Shown: in pieces, positions 8,865-17,543 of the stretch
Position numbering within the stretch: the stretch's first letter is position 1
Layout of the letters: each line of letters begins with the position of its first letter
Origin: Rossellomorea aquimaris
GTDB lineage: Bacteria; Bacillota; Bacilli; Bacillales; Bacillaceae_B
Direction: 5' to 3'
DNA length: 64,000 nt
Assembly: GCF_035590735.1 (NCBI RefSeq)
Contig: NZ_CP141595.1
Coordinates: forward strand, 925,001 to 989,000
Notes under the pieces: model-generated
Told to the model about the DNA's origin: nothing
Databases searched by the model: none
Seen by the model: the letters and a program-made list of their open reading frames with translations, nothing else
Position numbers and translations under genes: made by a program

Positions 8865-9032
8865 ATGGGACCAGGCAAAATTATATTAACGGCCATCATG
8901 GCAGGGGTTTACTCTGGTATTTTAGATGGTGTTGAGACTCATTACGGACTAAATAAACTGTTAAGTACCTTTATTTTAATACTGTTTATATATCTTACTG
9001 GCTACGCTTTGTATAGGAATAAGCTATTATAA
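8865..9032 (+). CDS. Very small membrane protein
   Basis: 55 residues (MGPGKIILTAIMAGVYSGILDGVETHYGL...). Two hydrophobic stretches surround a short polar hinge, and it ends YRNKLL. AGAGAGGTTG lies upstream. The N-terminal part, GVYSGILDGVE with its acidic residues inside a helix, is unusual. It lies 72 bases after the preceding small membrane protein gene, so it probably belongs to the same transcript. No family recognised. Confidence 0.5.
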   Translation: MGPGKIILTAIMAGVYSGILDGVETHYGLNKLLSTFILILFIYLTGYALYRNKLL

Positions 9033-9192
9033 TGATTATTTGAAATTCTGTTAATAGCGACTTTCAGGAATAGCTCAGTGAACACCAAAGTTGTCGATAG
9101 AGCATAGAATAAAAGTTTCATAATCAAAGGTGTATGTCCCTCTCAAATCTACTAGAAATGCATATAAATAGTAGTAGAGGGGAGGGATAGTT

Positions 9193-9744
9193 ATGTTAAA
9201 AAACAATGTCGTTTATTATGATTCAAATGGCAAAATGGTAGACAAACTCGATATTCAGCAGGAAAGCTGCGACCGTACCTTAGAGTATTGTGCAACCGCT
9301 ATTGTTCCGGATGGATTTACTTTCAGATTCACTACGTTCGATAGCTTCACGGCCTGTTCTGATCTGAGTGAGCTTGTTTGTATGCTGGAAGAGCAGGAGG
9401 CGGAAGGGACTGTTGAGAACCCATGTGGTGGCACTTTGACGTGTCCTGTTGCGATTGATGCCGTTCGTCTGGTCGGTACTGCCAGATTTCATATTAACGT
9501 GGGAGACTTGACACCGATTGAAGGGGGACTTCAAATTGGTGATATTCCATGTACCCTTGCAAGTGATGTTTCCGTACCGGTCAATCAAGTGATCCAAACA
9601 ATCTGTAAAACGGAAAATTGTCAAGGGACCTGTTTTGATACGGTCGGCGCATTTGCCTTTGCTCCACAAGTGATCACCGATGCCTGCGGGCGCCAGATTG
9701 TAACCGTACGTGGAGGATTGTTCCTGAGTTTTCTAGGCTGCTAA
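9193..9744 (+). CDS. Cysteine-rich protein of unknown function
   Basis: 183 residues with 12 Cys, several in CxnC pairs (SCDRTLEYC, ACSDLSELVC, PCGGTLTC, CKTENCQGTC) and a C-terminal Cys. No signal peptide. The second half is beta-rich with hydrophobic repeats (PQVITDACGRQIVTVRGGLFLSF). The composition resembles spore-surface or other cross-linked structural proteins of Bacillaceae, but I cannot assign it to CotY/ExsY or Ena families. A CATATAAAT element at 9161 resembles a sporulation (sigma-E/K) -10 box, without a convincing -35. Strong AGGGGAGGG site. Monocistronic. Confidence 0.6.
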   Translation: MLKNNVVYYDSNGKMVDKLDIQQESCDRTLEYCATAIVPDGFTFRFTTFDSFTACSDLSELVCMLEEQEAEGTVENPCGGTLTCPVAIDAVRLVGTARFHINVGDLTPIEGGLQIGDIPCTLASDVSVPVNQVIQTICKTENCQGTCFDTVGAFAFAPQVITDACGRQIVTVRGGLFLSFLGC

Positions 9745-9805
9745 TCAGAAAAACACTTCGGTATTTATTTGTTGATATTTAATAAGGTTGAATAATAAAT
9801 GTATG

Positions 9806-9840
9806 AGAAAAACCCTGTATTGATATAGGGTTTTTCTTTT
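9806..9840 (+). terminator. Intrinsic terminator of the Cys-rich gene
   Basis: GAAAAACCCT and AGGGTTTTTC flank a 10-base loop; CTTTT follows. Confidence 0.75.
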
Positions 9841-9942
9841 GGCCTGGTAATTCAGCTGTACCGTTCAGATAAAGGACCAGTTAATAGAGTAATCTCACGA
9901 AACTTTTTAATAAAATTAACCGTATATTCAATAACATGAAAA

Positions 9943-10410
9943 TTGAATGGATTTACTTCCAACTGGGGAATGAGGATAAAAACGTATTATGCTATGTTGA
10001 TAATAGGTACAGTGTTATTATTGATTGCCGTTTTTTGGGTTATTTATATATTCAGGGAAAAAGAATTTACTCTTTCCAATACATTTAAAGCTCTTTTTTC
10101 ATTAATATTCAGCGGTCTACTGCTAGTTATAACTCTCCCCAGCTTAAAATATATGCTATATAAAGAATATTATGTTTTAAAAGGGAGTTGCACGATCGAG
10201 ATAGATTCATCGGGGCGAACCATTGAAGCGTCATTTAATATGGATGATTCGTCCGATGTGTTTAATTTTAGAGATATCCCTGACTTGGATTCTTATGGAA
10301 GGGCAGTTCCGTACTATTGTGAGCTCACTGTTACAAAGGATCATGAGTTTGAAATAAGTTATAAAATCTATGATCCTAAAACGAAGGAACTTATCCAAAC
10401 AAGTGAATAG
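9943..10410 (+). CDS. Two-helix membrane protein of unknown function
   Basis: 155 residues from TTG. Two hydrophobic helices (AMLIIGTVLLLIAVFWVIYIF and ALFSLIFSGLLLVITLP, about 18-40 and 50-68) precede an extracytoplasmic, beta-rich C-terminal domain with no known motif. No start has a good ribosome site; in-frame ATGs at 9970 and 9994 are alternatives. Family not recognised. Confidence 0.55.
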   Translation: MNGFTSNWGMRIKTYYAMLIIGTVLLLIAVFWVIYIFREKEFTLSNTFKALFSLIFSGLLLVITLPSLKYMLYKEYYVLKGSCTIEIDSSGRTIEASFNMDDSSDVFNFRDIPDLDSYGRAVPYYCELTVTKDHEFEISYKIYDPKTKELIQTSE

Positions 10411-10545
10411 TTATAGTTGCAATCTCAATAATTCTAAATTAATCGACTTCTTCAATAATCATATGGATATTCACAGTTACCCTATATGTACTGTTCATTC
10501 CATTCTTTGTTAAAGTCACCAACACGAAAAAAGGGGCATTACAGG

Positions 10546-11343
10546 ATGGCATATAATTTACTAAACTGTTCTTCTGGTATAAAAGAATTTATTCACAACC
10601 TGCAAAAAGAGATTGCTGAAATAATAAAGGATGATTTGATAGGTTTATATATACACGGCTCTTTAGCGATGGGAGGATTTAACCCGGATCGAAGTGATGT
10701 TGATGTATTGGTCGTCACGAAAAAGACTATGACAGTTGAAACAAAAAGGAAATTAGCAAAGCTCTTCTTAATGTGTTCCAATTCCCCATTTCCTGTTGAA
10801 ATAAGTTTCCTGAATCTGAACCAATTAAAAGAATGGCAGCATCCTTGTCCTTATGATTTTCATTATAGTGAATTCTGGAGAGAACGGTATGAAAAAGATT
10901 TAGTCAGTGAAACATACAAGTATTTAAATGGGGATGTTAACACTGATGCAGATTTAGCAGCTCATATTATGATCACTACTACTAGAGGGGTTTGTGTAAA
11001 AGGAAGTCCCATTGGTGATGTTTTCCCTTTAGTACCACGATCAGATTATCTATCGTCCATATTAGGGGATTTTAAGGATTGTTTAACAAATATCGAAGAA
11101 GACCCCATTTATTGTACACTAAATTTGATCAGAGTTTTTTGGTATCTAAAAGAAGGGGTTATTTCTTCCAAGCTAGAAGCTGTTAACTGGGGGTTATTAA
11201 CATTCCCCAAAGAGATGAGTATGACTATTAAAAAAGTGGTGAAATGTTATTCGAGTGAGGCAGATAATTGCGACTTTGAGAAAGATGAACTAGTACTGAT
11301 AAAAAACTATATTTCGGAAAAGGTTCAGATGTTATTGCACTGA
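10546..11343 (+). CDS. Aminoglycoside adenylyltransferase-like nucleotidyltransferase (DUF4111)
   Basis: 265 residues from ATG 10546 (AAGGGG site). The nucleotidyltransferase signature is present: a GS motif (IHGSLAMGGFNP) followed by DVDVLVV with its metal-binding Asp pair. The C-terminal helical domain matches the DUF4111 part of AadA/ANT(9)-type enzymes, which transfer AMP from ATP to spectinomycin or streptomycin hydroxyls. Substrate and resistance are inference; many chromosomal homologues are uncharacterised. The alpha/beta hydrolase gene follows 10 bases later, so the two probably form an operon. Confidence 0.8.
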   Translation: MAYNLLNCSSGIKEFIHNLQKEIAEIIKDDLIGLYIHGSLAMGGFNPDRSDVDVLVVTKKTMTVETKRKLAKLFLMCSNSPFPVEISFLNLNQLKEWQHPCPYDFHYSEFWRERYEKDLVSETYKYLNGDVNTDADLAAHIMITTTRGVCVKGSPIGDVFPLVPRSDYLSSILGDFKDCLTNIEEDPIYCTLNLIRVFWYLKEGVISSKLEAVNWGLLTFPKEMSMTIKKVVKCYSSEADNCDFEKDELVLIKNYISEKVQMLLH

Positions 11344-11353
11344 CTGAAAAGGA

Positions 11354-12253
11354 GTGAGAGGGATTCAATCACTTATCCAACTAAAACACAATAAAATTGA
11401 AGTACTGCGTAAAGGTCATAAAGGTCCGCAGATTGTTATTTTACCTGGAATGGGCTGCTCTTTTGATGAATGGTATGAGGTGATCGAAACATTAAGTAAT
11501 ACTTGTAGAATACTAACCTTTCATCGAAGGGGACTCGGACGAAGTGATATAGGTGAAGAGGTCCATAATACAGAGTCGACTGTTTGTAACCTGGCGGATA
11601 TACTCCATTTCTTAAATATCGAGGAGCCGATTTATTTAGTAGGACATTCCTATGGTGGATTGTGTGCTCAACATTTCGCGAAAGTTTATCCTGAACGCGT
11701 GGCAGGAGTGATTTTGGTAGACTCGACCTCTGTTGAATTAAAAGAATTGGAGACGCTCGATCTACCCGTTATACATGAAGAATCAGATGAATTCTGGATA
11801 AAAAAATGCTTAGATTATTCGAAAAAAGATAAAGAAGAATTATCGGATATCATCCAACCTTCACTTAATGAGAAGCATCTTCGCTTTCCAATGGCTATTC
11901 AGCAAAAACTATTGGACTTTCAAGTGAATCCATCACTCTATCAAGCGATGGCATCAGAGATTAAGGAATGGAAACGTGACGCAGAAACTATTATGAACTT
12001 AGGATATTTTCCGGATGTCCCCTTATTCGTAATTGGACGGGATAAAGAATTTACAATTGAATCAGAAAAGGGCAAAGGTATACCACTTTGGGAATTAAGG
12101 GAATTTGAAAAGAAATGGTCAGCCCTTATCACTGACCAGAGTAAGTTATCTTCAAAAAGTGAATTAATCTTTGCGAGTAACTCAGGACATTCTGTGTTCC
12201 TTGATCGCCCGGACTTAATTATTGATTGTGTACATAAAATGTCCCAGAAGTAA
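11354..12253 (+). CDS. Alpha/beta-fold hydrolase
   Basis: About 296-299 residues. Oxyanion-loop LPGMG near residue 35, nucleophile elbow GHSYGG near 100 and a late His in SGHSVF fit an alpha/beta hydrolase. The substrate is unknown. The GTG at 11354 overlaps its own AAAGGAG, so it is poorly placed. The in-frame ATT at 11363 sits 8 bases after GGAG and gives MIQSLIQLKHNK, the better start by spacing. The gene is tightly linked to the ANT-like gene. Confidence 0.8.
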   Translation: MRGIQSLIQLKHNKIEVLRKGHKGPQIVILPGMGCSFDEWYEVIETLSNTCRILTFHRRGLGRSDIGEEVHNTESTVCNLADILHFLNIEEPIYLVGHSYGGLCAQHFAKVYPERVAGVILVDSTSVELKELETLDLPVIHEESDEFWIKKCLDYSKKDKEELSDIIQPSLNEKHLRFPMAIQQKLLDFQVNPSLYQAMASEIKEWKRDAETIMNLGYFPDVPLFVIGRDKEFTIESEKGKGIPLWELREFEKKWSALITDQSKLSSKSELIFASNSGHSVFLDRPDLIIDCVHKMSQK

Positions 12254-12306
12254 GATAGTTAGAATACGAGGATAAAAAAAGCGTATTAAAGGATTGAGGT
12301 GAATAA

Positions 12307-12729
12307 ATGACAATCAAAGGGTTTAACCATTTTCTGTTTTCAGTTTCGGATTTAAAAAAGTCCATTGAGTTTTATCAAAAAGTATTCGATGCAAAATTAT
12401 TAGTAAAGGGAAAAAAAACGGCTTACTTCGATGTACATGGAATGTGGTTTGCCCTTAATGTAGAGAAAGACATCCCCCGCAATGAAATACAGCAATCCTA
12501 CACCCATATTGCCTTTTCCATTGAAGAAGAAGATTTTGATAGTGTGTATGACAAACTAACAAAATTAAATGTAAATATCTTGTCAGGTCGCCCAAGAGAT
12601 GAAAGAGATAAAAAGTCCATCTATTTTACGGACCCGGATGGCCATAAATTTGAATTTCATACAGGTACATTACAAGACAGATTGGATTACTATAGAGAAG
12701 AGAAGACACGTATGAAGTTTTTTGATTAA
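12307..12729 (+). CDS. fosB: FosB-type metallothiol transferase (fosfomycin resistance)
   Basis: 140 residues of the VOC fold. The pattern is recognisably Fos[21 protein letters not shown] at the start, IPRNEI and QSYTHIAFS in the middle, and [22 protein letters not shown] towards the end, followed by YYREEK. Metal ligands are the first-strand His, the mid-protein His (YTHIAF) and the Glu of KFEFHTG. FosB adds bacillithiol to fosfomycin in the cytoplasm. It is full length with a GAGGTG site and a tight ATG. Similar to the chromosomal fosB of Bacillus; resistance level is not deducible. Confidence 0.93.
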   Translation: MTIKGFNHFLFSVSDLKKSIEFYQKVFDAKLLVKGKKTAYFDVHGMWFALNVEKDIPRNEIQQSYTHIAFSIEEEDFDSVYDKLTKLNVNILSGRPRDERDKKSIYFTDPDGHKFEFHTGTLQDRLDYYREEKTRMKFFD

Positions 12730-12804
12730 AATTCAACGGATAAGGACTTAGTTATTAAATGTGTCCTGATCTTAAGTAAATGATCTCTAAAGGGAGAGAG
12801 TTAA

Positions 12805-12990
12805 ATGCGAAAAGTGTCAATCATACTGATGGTTGGTTTATTCATGTTTATACTAGGAATATATTTATCCACTTTTTTAACCACTTATTGGGTTATTGCT
12901 GGCACGTCACTTGCAATAATTGGAGGCTTTTTAATGGGAGGGAGTTCATACTTCTTGCCTAAACCTAAAAAAAATAATTTACGAAGGTGA
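12805..12990 (+). CDS. Small two-helix membrane protein
   Basis: 61 residues with helices at about 4-25 and 29-50 and a basic tail (PKPKKNNLRR), so the C-terminus is likely cytoplasmic. GGGAGAGAG site. Its stop is 5 bases before the start of the next small membrane protein gene. Family not recognised. Confidence 0.65.
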   Translation: MRKVSIILMVGLFMFILGIYLSTFLTTYWVIAGTSLAIIGGFLMGGSSYFLPKPKKNNLRR

Positions 12991-12995
12991 AATTA

Positions 12996-13214
12996 ATGAT
13001 AGATAAAATGAAAGCACTACCTGAGAAAGTGGCATTTACAATAGGCTTAGCTTTAATATTATTTAGTCCATTATGTATATTTTTCTTATCATTTCTATTC
13101 GAACTAGGTAATTGGACAAAGATGATTATAGGAAGTGTTGCTTATTTTTTTGCTTTTTTATTGATAATAAGTGCCTCTGATAAAAGACATTCTAGAATTG
13201 GTAAGAAAATGTGA
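12996..13214 (+). CDS. Small two-helix membrane protein
   Basis: 72 residues from ATG 12996, with AAGGTG placed 6 bases upstream (an in-frame GTG at 12987 overlaps that site). Helices at about 12-36 and 42-62, with a basic tail (KRHSRIGKKM). Immediately downstream of another two-helix protein gene; the pair may act together, but no function is evident. Confidence 0.65.
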   Translation: MIDKMKALPEKVAFTIGLALILFSPLCIFFLSFLFELGNWTKMIIGSVAYFFAFLLIISASDKRHSRIGKKM

Positions 13215-13248
13215 GGATTATATAATGAGAGAAAGGCCGTGAAGATAT

Positions 13249-13923
13249 TTGAGTAATTATAAAGCAATCCTATTCGATCTGGATGATACCTTACTTAACA
13301 GGGATCAGGCAGTAGAACAAATGTTTTCGGTTATTTTAGAAGAGTGTTATGAGGATATTCCACATCCAGCAAAAGACGAAATGTTGCATAGGTTCAAAGA
13401 ATACGATAAAGGGAGCTATGGAGATAATAATAAGATAAACGTTTTGGAATCATTATTTGATGAGTTCCCACCGCAAAATAGATTACCGCGCCACGACATT
13501 CAAGATTTTTGGAATCATCATTTCCCACGATGTTTTTCTATCAATCAGCATACTCTTACTATCGTAAATACCATAAAGCAGCACGTTAAAGTTGGAATCA
13601 TTACAAACGGTTCCACTCAGAGACAAAAAGCTAAAATAATGAACTCCGGGTTAACTAATTATTTCGATACAATCATTATTTCTGAAGAAGTGGGAATGAC
13701 TAAACCCGACAAACGCATATTTGAATTAGCACTGCATAAGCTGAATGTGCAGCCGGAAGATGTCTTATTTGTAGGAGATGACTTAGAAAAGGATATTAGC
13801 GGCTGTCAACATGCACATATTAAGGGCATATGGTTCAATCCTCAAAGGATCAAGAATGATACCGATATCAAACCATATGCCGAAATCGATTCTTTTGATA
13901 GATTAATAAGCTATATTATTTAA
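13249..13923 (+). CDS. HAD-superfamily hydrolase (YjjG-like)
   Basis: 224 residues from TTG (weak ribosome site). HAD motif I is ILFDLDDTLLNRD near the start, motif II is IITNGS near 117, Lys of motif III is in GMTKPDKRIF and motif IV is FVGDDLEKDISG. An alpha-helical cap lies between motifs I and II (class IA). It is a phosphatase of small phosphorylated compounds; YjjG-type nucleotidase activity is possible but unproven. It precedes a second HAD gene by 26 bases. Confidence 0.85.
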   Translation: MSNYKAILFDLDDTLLNRDQAVEQMFSVILEECYEDIPHPAKDEMLHRFKEYDKGSYGDNNKINVLESLFDEFPPQNRLPRHDIQDFWNHHFPRCFSINQHTLTIVNTIKQHVKVGIITNGSTQRQKAKIMNSGLTNYFDTIIISEEVGMTKPDKRIFELALHKLNVQPEDVLFVGDDLEKDISGCQHAHIKGIWFNPQRIKNDTDIKPYAEIDSFDRLISYII

Positions 13924-13949
13924 TGCCAACACGCCTGAGGTGAAAAAAG

Positions 13950-14771
13950 ATGATTTTTGTATTCGATTTAGATGGGACGATTTGTTTTAAAGGAAAACCC
14001 TTAAGCCAAGAGATTTGTGATGCTTTAAACGTTTGTAAGCAACAGGGGCACGAAATTGTATTTGCTTCAGCAAGGCCGATTCGTGATTTATTACCTGTTC
14101 TGCCTGAAGAATTCCGGCAATATCGGATGGTTGGTGGGAATGGTGCCTTTACGTATGCAGATCAGGAGATTAAGACCCGTACTTTCACAATAGAAGCAGT
14201 AAATCATATAAAACAGATCATAGAAACCAACCAGCTGACTTATTTGATAGACAGTGATTGGGATTACAGCTACACAGGAGATCGTCATCATCCTATATTC
14301 CGTAATCTTGATCCTGAAAAGCGTGCTGTAAATCAGCCATTGGCTCAATTATCAAAGATCACGAAAATCGTATTGTTTACAAGAGATCAAGCCGTAAAAC
14401 AACAACTGGAGAAGCTATCTGTACAAGTATACGAACACGGGAATGAAGAGTTAATGGATATAAGCCCGTCAGGAATACATAAGGTGGAGGGCCTGAGACA
14501 ATTAGGCATACTTCCAGGTGAGTTTATTGCATTCGGAAATGACCAAAATGACTTAGAACTCTTTCAAAACGCAAAGTACAGTGTTTGTGTGGGAGAGCAT
14601 CCAATAAAAGAATTTGCGTCGACTTTCATAGGGATTGAGGATGTTCCATTCAAAATAAAAGAAATCAGTGAATTATATCATCAAAGAGGACTACTGCTGG
14701 AAGCTGATATATATTCTGCTAGAGCATCGTACCATGGGCTTATCCAAACAAGGATGGGCTTCTTTTTTTGA
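13950..14771 (+). CDS. Cof-type HAD-IIB phosphatase
   Basis: 273 residues. Motif I is FVFDLDGTICFKG, motif II ASARP, motif III a Lys in the SGIHKVEGL region and motif IV AFGNDQNDLELF. The insert between them is the IIB cap of Cof/YidA sugar phosphatases. The natural C-terminus is probably near KEISELYHQ. The last ~30 codons (ending LIQTRMGFFF) run into the downstream terminator, so the original stop may have been lost. A short decayed copy of the start of a related gene lies at 61936-62023. Confidence 0.8.
   Translation: MIFVFDLDGTICFKGKPLSQEICDALNVCKQQGHEIVFASARPIRDLLPVLPEEFRQYRMVGGNGAFTYADQEIKTRTFTIEAVNHIKQIIETNQLTYLIDSDWDYSYTGDRHHPIFRNLDPEKRAVNQPLAQLSKITKIVLFTRDQAVKQQLEKLSVQVYEHGNEELMDISPSGIHKVEGLRQLGILPGEFIAFGNDQNDLELFQNAKYSVCVGEHPIKEFASTFIGIEDVPFKIKEISELYHQRGLLLEADIYSARASYHGLIQTRMGFFF
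14736..14768 (+). terminator. Intrinsic terminator overlapping the HAD gene 3' end
   Basis: GCTTATCC pairs with GGATGGGC (with G-U pairs) across an AAACAA loop, then TTCTTTTTTT. It is the same GCTTATCC...GGC-TTCTTTTTT type as those at 16473, 18941 and 23154, and it lies inside the open frame. Confidence 0.7.
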
Positions 14772-14780
14772 AAAAATCTC

Positions 14781-14818
14781 TTGAGTAAGGTGCATTGTTT
14801 TGAAATAATTGGAAGTAG
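14781..14818 (+). promoter_or_regulatory. Promoter family copy 3 (TTGAGT-N17-AATAAT)
   Basis: TTGAGT at 14781-14786 and AATAAT at 14804-14809, with the core TTTGAAATAATTGG. The next gene starts about 85 bases on, at 14898. Confidence 0.75.
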
Positions 14819-14897
14819 GTTTGGTTTCCATGGGGTTTATGGAACCATTTCATAGAGTTATACGTTTAAAAAGCAATAACAGAAAAGAGGATTAAAT

Positions 14898-15209
14898 TTG
14901 TTTAGTTTACTTAATCTTGGAAGCCTCTTGCTTGGGCTCATTGCTTGGATACTCCCGGTTCTTAATCTAACCCGGGATAAAAAACAGAATAAAAATTGGG
15001 TTGTTCTTTCTATGATCAGTATCTATGCTTGTGGTATTTCACTATGCTTCCAGATTTTTTATACTTACCACAAAGTAACGGTGGAGGATTGGGCTGCTCT
15101 AATGGACACCATGTATGCCGTTGCTTATGTCTCGGCGATTCTTCTCACCGTTACGATCATACTAAATGTCATCACTTTGAAAGTTTATCGTGGCAGAACT
15201 GTAGAGTAG
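14898..15209 (+). CDS. Three-helix membrane protein of unknown function
   Basis: 103 residues from TTG with AAGAGG 7 bases upstream. Hydrophobic helices at about 3-24, 33-55 and 68-95; a charged loop (TRDKKQNKNW) follows the first. No catalytic residues seen. Monocistronic downstream of promoter family copy 3. Family not recognised. Confidence 0.65.
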   Translation: MFSLLNLGSLLLGLIAWILPVLNLTRDKKQNKNWVVLSMISIYACGISLCFQIFYTYHKVTVEDWAALMDTMYAVAYVSAILLTVTIILNVITLKVYRGRTVE

Positions 15210-15228
15210 GATAAGTTAATTCTTATTA

Positions 15229-15282
15229 TTGCCTGACCCCAAGCACGTTGAAGCTTTAACCTGCCGGGGTCCAGGTCATATT
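15229..15282 (+). terminator. Possible terminator or long stem-loop after the membrane protein gene
   Basis: CCTGACCCC and GGGGTCCAGG can pair with a loop of about 24 bases. No clear T-run follows, so termination is uncertain. Confidence 0.3.
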
Positions 15283-15321
15283 GGACAATGTTAAAAATCG
15301 AACCTTAGTGGAGGCAAATAC

Positions 15322-15906
15322 ATGATGAGCACGTTTGTCTATATGGTGAGACACGGTGAGTCACCAAAAGAAGGAAATGAAAGAACAAGAGGGTTTACTC
15401 CAAAAGGTCATTTGGATGCTAAGCGGGTAACTGACATATTGAAAGATGAGAAGATTGACGCAGTTGTTTCAAGCCCCTATATACGTTCAATCTTAACTGT
15501 CGAAAAGTTAGCTGAACAAATAGGGCAAGAAGTTATAGTATTTGAAGATTTAAAAGAGAGGATCTTTTCTTCTGATGATAATCGAGTTTCTGATAAGGAA
15601 TTGGTTCCACTGTTGGAGAAGTCGTTCAAGGAATCAAAGTTCGCTCTAGAGGGAGGAGAATCAAATTCTGATTGCCAAAAAAGGGCAATTAACATTTTTA
15701 AAGAACTATTAGAAACATATAGAGATAAACATATCGTAATAGGATCACACGGGGGTGTAATGACCTTGATGATGGGATATTTCGATAGTAAGTATGACTT
15801 GAATTTTTTACATAGCACATCGAAACCTGATATTTATAGGTTGGAATTTAAAGATAAGGAATTGGTGGATGTTCGAAGGTTGTGGGGGGGAATTGAACCG
15901 AAATAA
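15322..15906 (+). CDS. Histidine phosphatase (phosphoglycerate-mutase-like)
   Basis: 194 residues. The catalytic RHG (MVRHGES) is near residue 10, the second Arg is in SSPYIRS, and the second His is in IGSHGGV near 142. This is the branch 1 histidine phosphatase fold, in which the first His is phosphorylated. The substrate is unknown. GGAGG site before ATGATG; either ATG can serve. Monocistronic or cotranscribed with the deaminase gene 50 bases downstream. Confidence 0.85.
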   Translation: MMSTFVYMVRHGESPKEGNERTRGFTPKGHLDAKRVTDILKDEKIDAVVSSPYIRSILTVEKLAEQIGQEVIVFEDLKERIFSSDDNRVSDKELVPLLEKSFKESKFALEGGESNSDCQKRAINIFKELLETYRDKHIVIGSHGGVMTLMMGYFDSKYDLNFLHSTSKPDIYRLEFKDKELVDVRRLWGGIEPK

Positions 15907-15956
15907 GCCATTTAATATAGGGAGTAGATGGGAATAGGTGTCTTAGGGAGAGAGGT

Positions 15957-16469
15957 ATGACCATGAAAAAAGATAGATATTTTTTAGAGTTGGCTCTTGA
16001 AGAAGCAGAAAAAGCATTGGGTGAGAATACATATCCAGTTGGGGCTGTCATCGTGGATGAAAATCAGAACATCATTTCAAGAGGGCGTAATAGGGTACAC
16101 CCGCAACAAGATGCGACTGCCCACGCTGAAATTGACGCTATCCGTAATGCTGGCAAATCAATATTTAAAGCGAAAGTCAACCGTGAGAAGTTTACAATAT
16201 ACACTTCATTGGAACCTTGTCCAATGTGCACGGGCGGGATACTGTTTGCCAATATTAAAAAAGTAGTTTGGTTACTAAACGATGATTTAGGTTTTGGCGG
16301 TTATAAAAAAATCAACGATACGAAAATATTTGAAAAGAAATTTCATGAAATTGAAGCTATTGAAGAACCTTACGGCGACTTGAAACAGAAACAAATGGAA
16401 CTAATGAGTAAATGGATAACAAATCCTAATAATGTTACTAACTTACGAAAAGCTATTATTCCAGAATAG
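15957..16469 (+). CDS. Cytidine/deoxycytidylate deaminase-fold nucleoside deaminase
   Basis: 170 residues. The zinc site is clear: HAEIDAIRNAG (His and catalytic Glu) and PCPMCTGG (two Cys). The spacing fits the TadA/guanine-deaminase branch, which removes an amino group from a purine or from tRNA adenosine. The housekeeping tadA would normally lie elsewhere, so this is probably an accessory deaminase. Substrate not assigned. ATG at 15957 or 15963. Confidence 0.85.
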   Translation: MTMKKDRYFLELALEEAEKALGENTYPVGAVIVDENQNIISRGRNRVHPQQDATAHAEIDAIRNAGKSIFKAKVNREKFTIYTSLEPCPMCTGGILFANIKKVVWLLNDDLGFGGYKKINDTKIFEKKFHEIEAIEEPYGDLKQKQMELMSKWITNPNNVTNLRKAIIPE

Positions 16470-16557
16470 GGGGCTTATCCGCATTAAGGTAAGCTTCTTT
16501 TTTATAGAAAATAGTTATTGAGTTTGGATCATTCATTTGAAATAATTGGAATTAAGT
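16470..16557 (+). repeat. Terminator-promoter repeat, copy B
   Basis: Contains a terminator (GCTTATCC / GGTAAGC, then TTCTTTTTTAT at 16473-16503) and promoter family copy 4. About 85 bases closely resemble 18938-19025 and 23151-23240, and more loosely 14736-14820. It ends the deaminase gene transcript and starts that of the MBL-fold gene. Confidence 0.75.
16518..16556 (+). promoter_or_regulatory. Promoter family copy 4 (TTGAGT-N17-AATAAT)
   Basis: TTGAGT at 16518-16523 and AATAAT at 16541-16546; core TTTGAAATAATTGG followed by AATTAAGT. It serves the MBL-fold hydrolase gene at 16590. Confidence 0.75.
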
Positions 16558-16589
16558 AATAGCGTCGACAACCATTATAGTTCCTGAGG

Positions 16590-17543
16590 GTGAGAACAGT
16601 GAAAGAGAAAATAAAAGACACTGATTATTTTAGTTTATATGCCTTATTTGACGGAGTCTATGCAGCTATCGCAAAGCCGGACCAAGGTGCATGGAGTAAT
16701 GCCGGTATCGTTGACTTGGGTGAGGAATTGCTGATTTTCGATTCATTTGCCACTCCTTCCGCTGCTTATGAGTTGAGGAAGCAGGCAGAAGAGATGACTG
16801 GGAAAAAAGTGAAGTACCTGATCAACAGTCATTATCACGGTGATCATGTATTTGGAAATCAAGCATTTTCAGATACAACGATTATTTCCACTTCTCTAAC
16901 AAGGAAATGGTTTGAAGAGAAAAATAAAATAGTAGATTTGCAGACTGAAATAATAGAAACGGAAGACTATTTGAATAAGCTAAAAGGTCAGATCGTGATA
17001 ACTACAGATAGAGTCTTGAAAGCCAGTCTCACTAATCAATATAAGGAAATGGCAGCCATTCTAAAAGACTTACCTACTATTAAGCTCGTGCTCCCAACCG
17101 TTCTTTTGGAAGAAAAGATGGTGATTGAAGGCTCAAAAAGAAAGGTTGAACTGCACTGTTTTGGAGGAGGCCATACCCCCAGTGACACATTTCTGTACTT
17201 ACCCCAAGAGAAGATTGGGTTTATGGGTGATCTGGTCACGGTTGATTTACATTTACCCATTTATGATCCTGAAGAATTTAGTGCCATTCTAGAAAAGGTG
17301 AAGCTACTGGATATTGAGACTGTCGTACCTGGTCACGGATCTCCAGGGGGGAATGAATTGGTGTGTACTCTGGAAAAGTATATAGCCTTCTTGATTGAAA
17401 ATGCGAGAGAAGCAGTGAAAAATGAAGTGCCATTAGAAGTCTTTGTTTCTAACTTAGAAATACCTGACGAATATGCCGAATGGAAAGGAGTTAATGGGAT
17501 TAGAGGAAACCTAACTAAAGTGTACGCATTTTATGCCGGGTAA
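16590..17543 (+). CDS. Metallo-beta-lactamase-fold hydrolase
   Basis: About 314-317 residues. Metal ligands of the MBL fold are visible: NSHYHGDH near 81, GGGHTPSD near 194, GD in FMGDLV near 214 and PGHG near 252. An additional helical insert lies between the first and second motifs. MBL proteins of this type hydrolyse esters, lactones or thioesters; beta-lactamase activity is not implied. GTG at 16590 or GTG at 16599; the latter is better spaced from GAGGGTGAG. Driven by promoter family copy 4. Confidence 0.85.
   Translation: MRTVKEKIKDTDYFSLYALFDGVYAAIAKPDQGAWSNAGIVDLGEELLIFDSFATPSAAYELRKQAEEMTGKKVKYLINSHYHGDHVFGNQAFSDTTIISTSLTRKWFEEKNKIVDLQTEIIETEDYLNKLKGQIVITTDRVLKASLTNQYKEMAAILKDLPTIKLVLPTVLLEEKMVIEGSKRKVELHCFGGGHTPSDTFLYLPQEKIGFMGDLVTVDLHLPIYDPEEFSAILEKVKLLDIETVVPGHGSPGGNELVCTLEKYIAFLIENAREAVKNEVPLEVFVSNLEIPDEYAEWKGVNGIRGNLTKVYAFYAG

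Noticed and set aside
9161..9169. Sporulation promoter before the Cys-rich gene
   Set aside because: CATATAAAT resembles a sigma-E/K -10 but no matching -35 lies at the right distance, so it is not listed as a promoter.
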